From Lysobacter sp. (lineage in GTDB: Bacteria; Pseudomonadota; Gammaproteobacteria; Xanthomonadales; Xanthomonadaceae), in contig JABFRN010000001.1 in assembly GCA_013141175.1 (NCBI GenBank), forward strand, positions 620,001 through 684,000: 64,000 bases of DNA, read 5' to 3'. Under the pieces are notes generated by a model. That model was given only the letters and a program-made list of their open reading frames with translations, was not told where the DNA came from and searched no databases. Each line of letters begins with the position of its first letter. The stretch's first letter is position 1. The translations under genes were made by a program, and so were the position numbers. Below are positions 31,866-41,043 of this stretch, piece by piece.

Positions 31866-32417
31866 ATGCGCATCACCCGATTCTCTTCCAGTGTGCTTTC
31901 ATCCTGTGCGCTTTCGACAGCCCGTTTGCCGCGCCTCGCCATGGCTGCGGCATGGTTGGCGGCATCGAGCATGTCGATGCTTTCGTCCATGGCCCAAGCG
32001 GACGACATCGCGGATGGCGCGGCCTCTTCCGCTGTCCGTCGCGAGATCCTCGCCCTCGACGCCCGCATCAGCGATGCCTACAACCACTGTCGAATCCATC
32101 CGCTGAAGGCCCTGTTCGCGGACAATGCCGAACTGTACTTCGCCGATCGCGGCGTCGCGCGCCAGTTGTCCACGCACACCGACACCCTGCGCCGTACGTT
32201 CTGCGGCAAGTACCGCCGCGAAGCGCCGGCATCCGATCAGCGGATCTACTCCCTGCCCGACTACGGCGCCATCCAGATCGGCACGCAGTCGTTCTGCGCG
32301 GTCGACTCGCAGCCCTGTCGCGGCCAGCGCATGCGGTTCATGGCGATCTGGCGGCAGCGCGACGGCGAATGGCGGATCACCCGGCTCGTGCGCTACGACT
32401 ACGCACCAGCGGGCTGA
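31866..32417 (+). CDS. Secreted NTF2-like/DUF4440-type protein
   Basis: 183 residues. The N-terminus has an unusually long signal region (about 45 residues) ending in SSMAQADD, suggesting export; an internal start inside it is possible. The mature part looks like an NTF2-like cone fold: ILALDARISDAYNHCRIHPLKALFADNAELYFADRG and a C-terminal RFMAIWRQRDGEWRITRLVRYDY. Two or three Cys lie in the mature part. No catalytic assignment is possible. It is downstream of the small membrane protein, in the same direction. Confidence 0.8.
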   Translation: MRITRFSSSVLSSCALSTARLPRLAMAAAWLAASSMSMLSSMAQADDIADGAASSAVRREILALDARISDAYNHCRIHPLKALFADNAELYFADRGVARQLSTHTDTLRRTFCGKYRREAPASDQRIYSLPDYGAIQIGTQSFCAVDSQPCRGQRMRFMAIWRQRDGEWRITRLVRYDYAPAG

Positions 32418-32457
32418 ACAACTGCTTCGACAAGCGTCGCGCCGCGCATGCGCACGC

Positions 32458-33990
32458 TCAAGGATACGGCGTCGTCAGCAGGCTGCGGATCGTGCGCGTT
32501 CCGCTGATGATGTTGCCCATGCGCAGATTCTCGTCGTGGGTGTGCTGGTTGTTGTCGGCATTCACCGTCGACACGATGACGAACGACAGCCGCAGCGCAT
32601 CGACCAGCGTTGCGGTCGGAACGGTACCGCCGACCATGCGAATCCGTACCGGCTTGTCTCCGGTCGTCGCCACGGCTTCGGTGGCCGTGTACGCCCAACG
32701 CCCCACGGACGAATCGACAGGCACACGCACCGCTTTTTCGGATTTGCCCATGCTGAAACTCGCGAGTTTGTCGTGCCCGGCACGTTCTTCATCGCTCGGT
32801 GGGCCATCGGTCAGATGGTAGCCCTGGCGCTCGATATGCGTCTTGAGCAGAGCGAACAATGTCTGTCCGTCCGCTTCCGGTGTGGTCCGCAGATCCAACT
32901 CCGCCGTCGCTTCGCTCGGCACGACATTGGCGGCCTTGTCGCCGATGGCCGCAGAAGCCATGCCGCGCACATTGAGCGAGGGATACTGCATCGACATCTG
33001 ATACGTCTCGCCGACACGCTCGGCCCTGGCGATGCCCAGGCGCTTGCGCAACGCGGCGTCATCGTCGCCGCTCGCCGCGAGCAGCGCGCGATCCGATGCG
33101 GTCAAATCGATGCCGTCGTAGTAACCGGGCACCAGCACGCGGCCGTCGTCGTCCTTCATGCTGGCAAGCAATCCCGCCAGACGCATCGCCGGGTTGGGCA
33201 CGTAATTGCCGTAATGACCGCTGTGCAGCGCTACTTTCGGGCCGTACACCACCAGCGTCGCCTGGACGATGCCACGGTTTCCGAACAGCAGCGTCGGCCG
33301 CCCGGACGCATGCACCGGGCCGTCGAGGATCACCAGGCCATCCGCCGCGAACAGCGATCGGTTCGACGCCACCACGCCCGCAAGACTGGGCGAACCCATC
33401 TCTTCCTCGGAATCCAGAATCAGCTTGATGTTGAACTCCGGCGCCGCGTCTTCCGCGTTCAGCAGATCGATGGCGGTCAGCAGCATCATGATCGGCGCTT
33501 TGTCGTCGGAGGCGGAACGCGCGAAGATCCTGAGCTCCGGATCGAAGGGCGTGGCCTGCAGACGCTCGCTCGGCACGGGTGTCCACACACCGTTCGCATC
33601 GCGCTGTTTCACGACGGGAGAAAACGGGCTGGGCTGCGACCATCGTTCCGGGATCACCGGCTGACCGTCGAAATGGATATAGAAGAGGACGGTTCGACGT
33701 CCCGCGACAGGCGCATCCAACTGGGCGAAGACCAGCGGCCGGTTCGCCGGATTCTGCAGCAACCGCGTACGGAAGCCGCGCTTCTTCAGCGCAGTTTCGA
33801 TGAAGACCGCGTTGTCGCGGATGTGTCCGGGGTTGTCCGCGACATTCGGGATCGACAGCAGCTGAAGGAACTCCGGGATGTTCGCCTGCGCCGCCTTGAT
33901 CAAGGCATCGTCATCCGCATGCGCCTGTCGCGACAGCGCGCAGACCGACAACAGCAACCATCCGTACATGAAACGCCGCATCTCCATCAC
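32458..33990 (-). CDS. Secreted M20-family zinc peptidase
   Basis: 510 residues with a signal peptide (RRFMYGWLLLSVCALSRQAHA). The M20 co-catalytic zinc ligands are visible: His-x-Asp in YIHFDGQP, Asp in ASDDKAP, the Glu pair in DSEEEMGS, an Asp near VILDGP, and the last His in QHTHDENL. The dimerisation domain lies at about residues 230-380. Probably hydrolyses dipeptides or acylated amino acids in the periplasm. Several ATGs cluster at the start (33990, 33987, 33981). It lies 78 bp downstream of rsmI in the same direction. Confidence 0.92.
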   Translation of the reverse strand: MMEMRRFMYGWLLLSVCALSRQAHADDDALIKAAQANIPEFLQLLSIPNVADNPGHIRDNAVFIETALKKRGFRTRLLQNPANRPLVFAQLDAPVAGRRTVLFYIHFDGQPVIPERWSQPSPFSPVVKQRDANGVWTPVPSERLQATPFDPELRIFARSASDDKAPIMMLLTAIDLLNAEDAAPEFNIKLILDSEEEMGSPSLAGVVASNRSLFAADGLVILDGPVHASGRPTLLFGNRGIVQATLVVYGPKVALHSGHYGNYVPNPAMRLAGLLASMKDDDGRVLVPGYYDGIDLTASDRALLAASGDDDAALRKRLGIARAERVGETYQMSMQYPSLNVRGMASAAIGDKAANVVPSEATAELDLRTTPEADGQTLFALLKTHIERQGYHLTDGPPSDEERAGHDKLASFSMGKSEKAVRVPVDSSVGRWAYTATEAVATTGDKPVRIRMVGGTVPTATLVDALRLSFVIVSTVNADNNQHTHDENLRMGNIISGTRTIRSLLTTPYP

Positions 33991-34068
33991 CTCGTGATCG
34001 TCATCCTGCTGCGGACTTTACACCGCGAAACGACCTGACCGCAGGGGCGGACAATGATCGGCGCGACG

Positions 34069-34908
34069 TCACCCCGGATCGCTTCCGTACAAACCCTTTC
34101 GCGGTGCGCCGGTGATCTCCGCCGCCAGCTTCGCGGCGGTCGACGGCGGCAGGTGTTCGATGAGTTTCGCGTAGACGCGGCGACCTTCGACCAGTCTGGC
34201 GTCCGCATCGTCGCCCACGCCCTGGATCAACAGCACGAACTCGCCTTTGCGCTGGTCGGCATCGGCAACGACGCGGGCGTGGAGTTCGCCGAGGGTGCCG
34301 CTGAGCACGGTCTCGAACAGTTTGGTCAGCTCGCGGGCGATCGCGGCGGGACGGCCGGCGCCGATGACCGCCACGGCATCGGCGAGGGCGTCCTCGATGC
34401 GGTGCGAGGACTCGTAGAACAGGAGCGTGCGCGGCTCGCTGGCCAGTTCGGCGAAACGTTCGCGGCGTGCTCCCGCCTTGGCGGGAAGAAAACCCTCGAA
34501 GGCGAAGCGGTCGCTGGGCAGGCCGGCGACGCTGAGCGCGGCAATGAGGGCGCTTGGGCCGGGAATCGGGCTGACCTTGATGCCGGCGGCGCGGGCGGCG
34601 GCGACCAGGCGGAAGCCGGGATCGCTGACCAGCGGGGTGCCGGCATCCGACACCAGCGCCAGCGACTCTCCGGCCGACAGGCGGGCAACGATGCGTTCGG
34701 CCATCCCGGCTTCGTTGTGCTCGTGCAGGGCGATCAGGGTCTGCTCGACGCCGTAATGCGACAGCAGCTGGCGGGTATGGCGGGTGTCCTCGGCACAGAT
34801 CGCGGCGACCGCGCGCAGGGTATCGAGGGCGCGCGGCGACAGGTCGCCCAGATTGCCGATCGGGGTGGCGACAACATAGAGAATGCCTGCAGCGGCGGGG
34901 ATGGACAT
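34069..34908 (-). CDS. rsmI: 16S rRNA (cytidine1402-2'-O)-methyltransferase RsmI
   Basis: A 279-residue tetrapyrrole-methylase-fold enzyme with LYVVATPIGNLGDLSPRA, CAEDTRHTRQLLSHY, LVSDAGTPLVSDPG and LPSDRFAFEGFLP. It adds the 2'-O-methyl group to C1402, the nucleotide whose base RsmH (also in this window) methylates. It is divergent from lpoA with 67 bp between starts, the classical rsmI/lpoA arrangement. Confidence 0.98.
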   Translation of the reverse strand: MSIPAAAGILYVVATPIGNLGDLSPRALDTLRAVAAICAEDTRHTRQLLSHYGVEQTLIALHEHNEAGMAERIVARLSAGESLALVSDAGTPLVSDPGFRLVAAARAAGIKVSPIPGPSALIAALSVAGLPSDRFAFEGFLPAKAGARRERFAELASEPRTLLFYESSHRIEDALADAVAVIGAGRPAAIARELTKLFETVLSGTLGELHARVVADADQRKGEFVLLIQGVGDDADARLVEGRRVYAKLIEHLPPSTAAKLAAEITGAPRKGLYGSDPG

Positions 34909-34975
34909 CGGATCTGGCTCGCTCGGGGTGTGGCAGGCGGGTAGAATCCTAACGGTTCACTCAAGGGTTGCGGCG

Positions 34976-36373
34976 ATGCGCATGAATTCGACGACGTTGG
35001 CTTGGCTTTGCACCGGTTTGCTCGCCTTGGGGCTCACCGCCTGCGTGCCGACCAAGCCCGGCGGCACCAAGCCGTCGACCTACCGGGTCAATCCACTGGT
35101 TGCACAGGCCTCCGCCCTCGCCGCCAACCACGACACCCTGACCGGCCAGGCCAAGGCCGACAACGGCCGCGAGATCGAGCGCATCGTCGCGGGTCTCGAC
35201 AACGCCGTGCTGAGCAACGAAGCCGGGATGCTGCGCGACGGCGATCCGCTCTACAACTTCATCGGTCGCGAACTGCTGCGCCGTGGCCTGTCCCTGCCGC
35301 GCCCGTTCGACCGCGAAGGCAACTGGCGTTTCACCGCCGGCAACCGTCCTCCGGCGGATCGCGACGGCTATCGGCCGCCGCGCAAACTCGCGGTGCTGCT
35401 GCCGCTGAGCGGTGCGATGGCCGCAGCGTCGTCGCCGGTGCGCGACGGTCTGCTCGCCGGTTATTTCGGCGAACACCGGCAGCGGCCGGAGATCGTGTTC
35501 TACGACACCAGCGGCACGCCGGCCGGCGCCGTCGCCGCTTATCAGAAGGCGAGCACCGAAGGCGCCGATTACGTGGTCGGCCCGCTCGGCCGCGACGAAG
35601 TCGGTGCGCTGTTCAAGGAATCGCAGCTCAACGTACCGGTGCTGGCGCTGAATCGCGGCCCCACCGCGCCGCCGAGCGGCAACGCCAGCTTCGCGCTGGC
35701 GCCGGAGGACGACGGCATCGCCGCCGCCGAATACCTGCTCGCGCGCAAAGCGCGTCGGGTGCTGGTGCTGGTCGGCAGCGACGATGGCATGCGCCGCAGC
35801 GCCACGGCCTTCCGCGAACATCTCGCGAGCCGCGGCGGCACCGTGATCGAAACGCTGACCATCGCGGAAAAACCGGCCGACAGCACTGCTGCGCTGCAGG
35901 CGGTCGCGCAGAAGGAAGGCGGCGTCGACGCGCTCTTTCTCGCGCTGAAGAGCGGACAGGCGCGTGCGCTGGCGCCGCAGCTGACCGCTGCCAACCTCGC
36001 CGACAAACCGCGCGTTTCCACCGCGCAGTTGCTGTCGGGCACCGGCAAGCCGGAGCAGGACAAGCTGCTCGACGGTATCGCCTTCCCGGCCGAAACCTGG
36101 AGCGTGCAGGGCATCGCCGGCCTGCCTTCGGCCGACGCCACCGGCGGCATGCTGTCGACCGCGCGCGGCCCGGCGGCCAAGCTGTTCGCGTTCGGCTACG
36201 ACGCGTGGCTGCTCACCGCCTATCTCGAACGCCTCGCCACCCAGGCGAACGGCAAGATCGACGGCGCCACCGGCGACCTGCGCATCGACGGCTTCGGCAA
36301 TATCGTGCGCAGCCCGGCATGGTCGACTTTCAGCAACGGCCAGATCGTCGCCCTCACCCGCAGTGGCGACTGA
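34976..36373 (+). CDS. lpoA: Outer-membrane lipoprotein LpoA/YraM, penicillin-binding protein activator
   Basis: 465 residues with a lipoprotein signal (LLALGLTAC, lipidated Cys23). A short Ala-rich helical N-terminal part is followed by a periplasmic-binding-protein-like LppC domain from about residue 135 ([53 protein letters not shown]). It is shorter than E. coli LpoA (678 residues) because the TPR region is reduced. LpoA activates PBP1A from the outer membrane. The gene lies between rsmI and yraN, as in most gammaproteobacteria. Confidence 0.93.
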   Translation: MRMNSTTLAWLCTGLLALGLTACVPTKPGGTKPSTYRVNPLVAQASALAANHDTLTGQAKADNGREIERIVAGLDNAVLSNEAGMLRDGDPLYNFIGRELLRRGLSLPRPFDREGNWRFTAGNRPPADRDGYRPPRKLAVLLPLSGAMAAASSPVRDGLLAGYFGEHRQRPEIVFYDTSGTPAGAVAAYQKASTEGADYVVGPLGRDEVGALFKESQLNVPVLALNRGPTAPPSGNASFALAPEDDGIAAAEYLLARKARRVLVLVGSDDGMRRSATAFREHLASRGGTVIETLTIAEKPADSTAALQAVAQKEGGVDALFLALKSGQARALAPQLTAANLADKPRVSTAQLLSGTGKPEQDKLLDGIAFPAETWSVQGIAGLPSADATGGMLSTARGPAAKLFAFGYDAWLLTAYLERLATQANGKIDGATGDLRIDGFGNIVRSPAWSTFSNGQIVALTRSGD

Positions 36374-36764
36374 GAGCCGAAGCCCGGCTCGGCGAAACGA
36401 TCGGCGCGCGCAGGGCGCGCGCGTCGAAGCGCTGGCCCGCGATTTCCTGCAGCAAAACGGGCTGGAACCCGTCGCCGCCAACGCCCATTACCGCGGCGGC
36501 GAACTCGATCTGGTGATGCGCGACGGCGACGCGCTGGTTTTCGTCGAAGTGCGCTATCGACGCGGCGCCGGCTTCGGCGGTGGCGCCGCATCGGTCGATG
36601 CCAACAAATGCCGCAAACTGGTGCGCGCGGCCCACCAGTTCCTCGCCGCGCATCGCGAGTACGCGCGCGTACCTTGCCGCTTCGACGTGATCGACGCCAG
36701 CGGAGACCCGGAAACACCCACCTTCGACTGGCTGCGCGATGCGTTTCGCGCCGACGACGTCTGA
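36363..36764 (+). CDS. yraN: YraN family (UPF0102) protein, endonuclease-like fold
   Basis: 133 residues. Family motifs: [49 protein letters not shown], with the Glu, Asp and Glu-x-Lys/Arg positions of restriction-like nucleases ([13 protein letters not shown]). The biological role is unsettled. The start is GTG inside the last codons of lpoA (11-nt overlap), so translation is probably coupled. Confidence 0.94.
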   Translation: MATESRSPARRNDRRAQGARVEALARDFLQQNGLEPVAANAHYRGGELDLVMRDGDALVFVEVRYRRGAGFGGGAASVDANKCRKLVRAAHQFLAAHREYARVPCRFDVIDASGDPETPTFDWLRDAFRADDV

Positions 36765-36786
36765 ATATCGAGCCCGAGGTATCGCG

Positions 36787-37122
36787 ATGACCCCGACCGA
36801 GATCGTGCAACGCCAGCTGGATGCCTACAACGCGCACGATCTCGAACGCTTCGCCGACTGTTTCAGCGCGGATGCCCGCCTGTTCCGGATGCCGGCGGAA
36901 GCGCCACATATTGTCGGCAATGCCGCATTGCGCGCGTTCTATGCCGAACATCGTTTTTCGATTCCGGACCTGCGCGCCGAACTGCTGGGCCGCATCGCGC
37001 TGGGCGACAAGGTCGCCGACCACGAACGCATCCACGGCCTGGGCGAACAGCCTTCGGAAGTGATGGCCGTGTACCAGATCCGCGACGGCCTGATCGCCAG
37101 CGTCTGGTTCTTCTATCCGTAG
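36787..37122 (+). CDS. NTF2-like (SnoaL/steroid isomerase-type) protein
   Basis: 111 residues with the typical opening EIVQRQLDAYNAHDLERFADCFSADARLF and the end VYQIRDGLIASVWFFYP. A small cone-shaped ligand-binding fold without a signal peptide; substrate unknown. It is in line with yraN (22-bp gap) and the YdjM-like gene (10-bp gap). Confidence 0.88.
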   Translation: MTPTEIVQRQLDAYNAHDLERFADCFSADARLFRMPAEAPHIVGNAALRAFYAEHRFSIPDLRAELLGRIALGDKVADHERIHGLGEQPSEVMAVYQIRDGLIASVWFFYP

Positions 37123-37132
37123 ATCGAACACG

Positions 37133-37678
37133 ATGCCGACCATCTTCACCCATGCCGTCGTGCCGCTCGCCCTGGGCCTCGCGCTCGGCCGCAACACGAT
37201 CTCGCCGCGCTTGATCGCGGCCGGCATGTTCGTGGCGATGGCGCCCGATTTCGACACCGTCGCATTCAAGCTCGGCATCGCCTACGCCGATCAGTTCGGG
37301 CATCGCGGCGCGAGCCATTCGTTCGTCTTCGCGCTGGCGGTCGCGCTGTTCGGCGCGATGGTCGCACCGTGGTTGCGCACGACGCGATGGCGCGCGTTCT
37401 GGTGGCTGGCCTTCTGCACCGCTTCGCACCCGCTGCTCGATGCATTGACCAACGGCGGCCTCGGCGTGGCGCTGCTGTGGCCGTGGTCGCACGAGCGCTT
37501 CTTCGCGCCGTGGCGGCCGATCGCGGTGTCGCCGATCGGCGCCGGATTCTTCAGCGCGCGCGGGGCGACGGTCCTGTGGTCGGAATTGCAGTGGGTGTGG
37601 TTGCCGATACTCGGACTATCGCTGCCGCTATGGGTATTGCAGCGGCGGGCCTGGGGCCGCCCTACAATCGCGCGATGA
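37133..37678 (+). CDS. YdjM/YfhO-type membrane-bound metal-dependent hydrolase
   Basis: 181 residues with about four membrane helices and the conserved residues of this family: TIFTHAVVPLALG, APDFDT, HRGASHSFVFA and ASHPLLDALTNGG (His and Asp metal ligands). E. coli YdjM is an SOS-induced inner-membrane protein. The stop overlaps the start of the FAD oxidase by 4 nt. Confidence 0.9.
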   Translation: MPTIFTHAVVPLALGLALGRNTISPRLIAAGMFVAMAPDFDTVAFKLGIAYADQFGHRGASHSFVFALAVALFGAMVAPWLRTTRWRAFWWLAFCTASHPLLDALTNGGLGVALLWPWSHERFFAPWRPIAVSPIGAGFFSARGATVLWSELQWVWLPILGLSLPLWVLQRRAWGRPTIAR

Positions 37679-39072
37679 CTGCCCTGCCCGCCGACCTGAT
37701 CCGTACGCTCGCCGATGCGCTCGGCGACGGGTGGCGCACCGATGCCAGCGAGCGTCTGACCTACGGTTACGACAACTCGCGGCGACAGGCGATGCCCGAT
37801 GCGGTCGCGCTGCCGTCGACGCAGGAACAGGTCGTCGCGCTGGTGCGCGCATGCCGCACCCATCGCGTGCCGGTGATCGCACGTGGACGCGGCACCAATA
37901 CCACCGGCGCGTCGGTGCCGATCGCGGGCGGCGTGGTGGTGTCGTTCGAACGCATGCACCGCATCCTCGACATCCGCCCCGGCGACCGCTGCGCGGTGGT
38001 GGAGCCCGGCGTATTGAATGGCGACCTGCAGCGCGCGTTGAAACCGCATGGGCTGTTTTGGCCGCCGGATCCGACCAGCGCGGATTTCTCCACCATCGGC
38101 GGCAACCTCGCCTGCAATGCCGGCGGCCCGCGCGCGGTGAAATACGGCGCCAGCCGCGACAACATCCTTGCGCTGACGGCCGTCACCGGCACTGGCGAAC
38201 TGATCCAGTGCGGCAGCGCCACCACGAAAGGCGCGACCGGCTACGACCTGCAGCGGCTGCTGGTCGGCAGCGAAGGCACGCTGGCCCTGATCGTGGAGGC
38301 GACGCTGAAACTCGCGCCGCTGCCGGCCGCGCGCCGCGCACTGCGTGCGCTGTATCGCGATGTCGACGCCGCCGCCGCCGCCGTCGCGCGGCTGATGGCG
38401 CAGCCGGTGACGCCATCGATGCTCGAATTCATGGACAGCCACGCGGTTCGGCTGGCGCGCGCGCAGATGCGCGCGAGCACCGGCGGAACCGATATTCCCG
38501 AACATGCCGGCGCGCTGCTGATGATCGAAGCCGACGGCGATGCGCACACCTTGCCGCATGCGCTGGAGGCATTGGGTGCCGCCGCACGCGGCGATGGTTG
38601 CCTCGATGTCGAACCCGCCGCCGACGAAGCCGCGCGCGAGCGTCTATGGGCCGCCCGCAAGGCGCTCTCGCCCGCGTTGCGCAGCCTCGCGCCGGGCAAG
38701 ATCAACGAAGACGTGGTGGTGCCGGTGTCGCGGATTCCAGAACTCGTCGCTGGCGTGCAGATGCTGTCGCGAGAAGTCTCACTGCCGATCGTCTGCTTCG
38801 GCCATGCCGGCAACGGCAATCTGCACGTCAATCTGATGTACGACCCGGACGACCCGGCACAGAACGAACGTGCGCATGCAGCGATGTCGCGCGTGTTCGC
38901 ACTGACCCTGTCGCTCGGCGGAACGCTCTCCGGCGAGCACGGCATCGGTCTGGCGAAGCGCGACTTCATGCCGCAGGCCGTCGACGCACCGACGCTGGCG
39001 ATGATGCGCGCGGTCAAGGCGGCATTCGATCCGGACGGCATCCTCAACCCCGGCAAACTGCTGCCGCCGTGA
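37675..39072 (+). CDS. FAD-binding oxidase, GlcD/D-lactate dehydrogenase type
   Basis: 465 residues. The PCMH-type FAD domain (residues about 35-220) has PVIARGRGTNTTGASVPIAGGVVVSF, FWPPDPTSADFSTIGGNLACNAGG and LVGSEGTLALIVEATLKL. The C-terminal FAD-linked oxidase domain has INEDVVVPVSRI, CFGHAGNGNLHVN and LSGEHGIGLAKRDFM and ends in the family pattern DPDGILNPGKLLP. It oxidises a 2-hydroxy acid such as D-lactate or glycolate; no GlcE or GlcF partner is adjacent, which fits a stand-alone D-lactate-type enzyme. It overlaps the following glycosylase gene by 4 nt (GTGA). Confidence 0.93.
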   Translation: MTALPADLIRTLADALGDGWRTDASERLTYGYDNSRRQAMPDAVALPSTQEQVVALVRACRTHRVPVIARGRGTNTTGASVPIAGGVVVSFERMHRILDIRPGDRCAVVEPGVLNGDLQRALKPHGLFWPPDPTSADFSTIGGNLACNAGGPRAVKYGASRDNILALTAVTGTGELIQCGSATTKGATGYDLQRLLVGSEGTLALIVEATLKLAPLPAARRALRALYRDVDAAAAAVARLMAQPVTPSMLEFMDSHAVRLARAQMRASTGGTDIPEHAGALLMIEADGDAHTLPHALEALGAAARGDGCLDVEPAADEAARERLWAARKALSPALRSLAPGKINEDVVVPVSRIPELVAGVQMLSREVSLPIVCFGHAGNGNLHVNLMYDPDDPAQNERAHAAMSRVFALTLSLGGTLSGEHGIGLAKRDFMPQAVDAPTLAMMRAVKAAFDPDGILNPGKLLPP

Positions 39073-39674
39073 GCCCGAAGCCCGAACGCCCGCCGCTTGA
39101 GGCATTGCTCGCCGACATCCGCGCCTGCCGGCTGTGCGAAACGCATTTGCCGCTCGGCCCACGCCCGGTGCTGCGCGCGAGCGCGACATCGCGGCTGCTG
39201 ATCGTCGGCCAGGCGCCCGGCACGAAGGTACATGCGAGCGGTATTCCCTGGGACGACGCCAGTGGCAAACGTCTGCGCGAATGGCTGGAGATGGATGTCG
39301 AAACCTTCTACGACGCGTCGCGTATCGCGATCGTGCCGATGGGCTTCTGCTATCCCGGCAAAAGCGGCGCCGGCGATGCGCCGCCGCGACCGGAATGCCG
39401 CGCGACCTGGCATCCGCGACTGCTGCCGATGCTGCGCAACGTGAGGCTGACGCTGCTGATCGGACAGTATGCGCAGGCATACTTCCTTGGAAATCGACGC
39501 AAGGCAACGCTGACCGGAACAGTTCGCGCTTGGCGCGAATACATGCCGGAGCATCTGCCGTTGCCGCATCCCAGTCCGCGCAACATCGGCTGGTTCAAGG
39601 CCAATCCGTGGTTCGAAAACGACGTAGTGCCGGCGTTGCGCGAACGGGTGCATGCATTGTTCGCGCGGGATTGA
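39069..39674 (+). CDS. Uracil-DNA glycosylase superfamily protein with a probable 4Fe-4S site
   Basis: 201 residues, GTG start overlapping the previous stop. Motif A is VGQAPGTKVHASGIPWDDASG-like (GQAPG at 47-51) and motif B is HPSPRN. Four cysteines are placed as in family 4/5 glycosylases: Cys20-x2-Cys23, Cys94 and Cys110. The 16-residue step between the last two matches family 4 enzymes with a 4Fe-4S cluster. It should remove uracil, or another damaged base, from DNA. Confidence 0.88.
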   Translation: MSPKPERPPLEALLADIRACRLCETHLPLGPRPVLRASATSRLLIVGQAPGTKVHASGIPWDDASGKRLREWLEMDVETFYDASRIAIVPMGFCYPGKSGAGDAPPRPECRATWHPRLLPMLRNVRLTLLIGQYAQAYFLGNRRKATLTGTVRAWREYMPEHLPLPHPSPRNIGWFKANPWFENDVVPALRERVHALFARD

Positions 39675-39687
39675 GCTCGGCTTGACG

Positions 39688-39822
39688 TGTCATCCCGAGC
39701 GCAGCGAGGGACCTGCTGTTCAAAGTGCGAAGATTCCATGGGGTGCGCGGGTGTTTCGGGTATTGATCGCGCTCGGTCGAGACTGCGATGAAAGCAGGTC
39801 CCTCGCTACGCTCGGGATGACA
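39688..39822. repeat. Interspersed repeat with 30-bp inverted termini (TGTCATCCCGAGC type)
   Basis: Left arm 39688-39717 and right arm 39793-39822 are inverted repeats with a single mismatch in 30 bp, opening TGTCATCCCGAGCG and closing CGCTCGGGATGACA. The 75-bp centre shows no coding sense. It sits between the convergent glycosylase and thiL genes. Arms of this type recur in many proteobacterial genomes as palindromic elements; transcription would form a long hairpin and could terminate both genes. Confidence 0.85.
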
Positions 39823-39847
39823 GAACACAGGACGCCGATACCACGCT

Positions 39848-40813
39848 TCAACCTTCGAAATGCACGTACCCGGCGCGCGGCGGCGACCACTCCGCACCTG
39901 CGGCATCGCGCAGCAGGAGATTACCCGCATCGGCGTTGATGCAGCCGATGCGGGCGACGGGCACATCGCAGGCGCTCATCGCTTCCTGCACCGCGAGACG
40001 CGCGGTCTTCGGCGCGGTGAAGCACAGTTCGTAATCGTCGCCGCCGGCAATTTGAAGTTCGCGACGCGTCGCAGGATCGAACGCGGCGATCAGCGCATCC
40101 GATGCCGGCAGCGCATCGACATCGAGTTCCGCACCGACGCGGCTGGCGCGACAGACATGCCCCAGATCGGCAAGCAGGCCGTCGGAGATATCGATGCAGG
40201 CGTGCGCGATGCCGGCGAGCGCCAGACCCGCCGCGATGCGCGGTGTCGGCCGATCGAGACGCGCGCGCAGGGCCGCATCGATTCCACCGCCCGCTTGCCA
40301 CTGTCGCAGCGCAGCCGCCGCATCGCCGAGCGTGCCGGTCGCCCACACATCGTCGCCCGCACGCGCCGTACTGCGCAGCAATGCGCCGCGCGGATCGACC
40401 AGACCGTGCGCGGTCACGCAGATCGACAACGGCCCGCGCGTGGTGTCGCCGCCGATCAGCGTCACATCGTGCTGCACCGCGAGTTCGAGAAAACCATCGA
40501 GAAAACCATCGAGCCATGCCGCATCGGGCTGCGGCAACGACAGCGACAGCGTGCACCACGCTGGGGTGGCGGCCATCGCGGCGAGATCGGACAGATTCAC
40601 CGCAAGCGATTTCCAGCCGACGTCGGCGGGTGCGGTCTCCGCCGGAAAATGCACGCCGGCATTCAGCGTGTCCATCGCCACGACCAGCCGCATGCCGGGC
40701 GGCACCGACAGGATCGCCGCGTCGTCGCCGATGCCCACGATCACGTCGCCACGCGCGGTGGCGCGCTGGCGGATGCGGGCGATGAGGTCGAATTCGGAAG
40801 CGCGGGCGGTCAT
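39848..40813 (-). CDS. thiL: Thiamine-monophosphate kinase ThiL
   Basis: 321 residues, PurM/SelD-like fold, making thiamine pyrophosphate from the monophosphate. Motifs: GIGDDAAIL, AMDTLNAGVHF, KSLAVNLSDLAAM, LIGGDTTRGPL, DISDGLLADLGH and AGGDDYELCF. In most gammaproteobacteria thiL directly follows nusB; here nusB is about 5.4 kb away on the same strand, with a plus-strand export/RiPP cassette between them. The 230 bp upstream must hold its own promoter, none of which is clear. Confidence 0.98.
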   Translation of the reverse strand: MTARASEFDLIARIRQRATARGDVIVGIGDDAAILSVPPGMRLVVAMDTLNAGVHFPAETAPADVGWKSLAVNLSDLAAMAATPAWCTLSLSLPQPDAAWLDGFLDGFLELAVQHDVTLIGGDTTRGPLSICVTAHGLVDPRGALLRSTARAGDDVWATGTLGDAAAALRQWQAGGGIDAALRARLDRPTPRIAAGLALAGIAHACIDISDGLLADLGHVCRASRVGAELDVDALPASDALIAAFDPATRRELQIAGGDDYELCFTAPKTARLAVQEAMSACDVPVARIGCINADAGNLLLRDAAGAEWSPPRAGYVHFEG

Positions 40814-41043
40814 GCGGTCTCTGCGTGCGGTCTGCGTGTGGTCCGGGTGTTTTTGCCCGCGTCGGCGGGTCTTGGGCTATGGTGACACAGCGCTGCGGGT
40901 GGTCCGGATCGCAGGCGATTCGCACAGATGGGCTGCGACGGCCGCACGCCGGTTGGCGGGCCCGGCGCTTTCTGGAACCATACCGCCACGCCTCCAGGCC
41001 GTCGTCCCCTGCGACAGCGGATCGCGGCGCACGGAGGGCAAGC

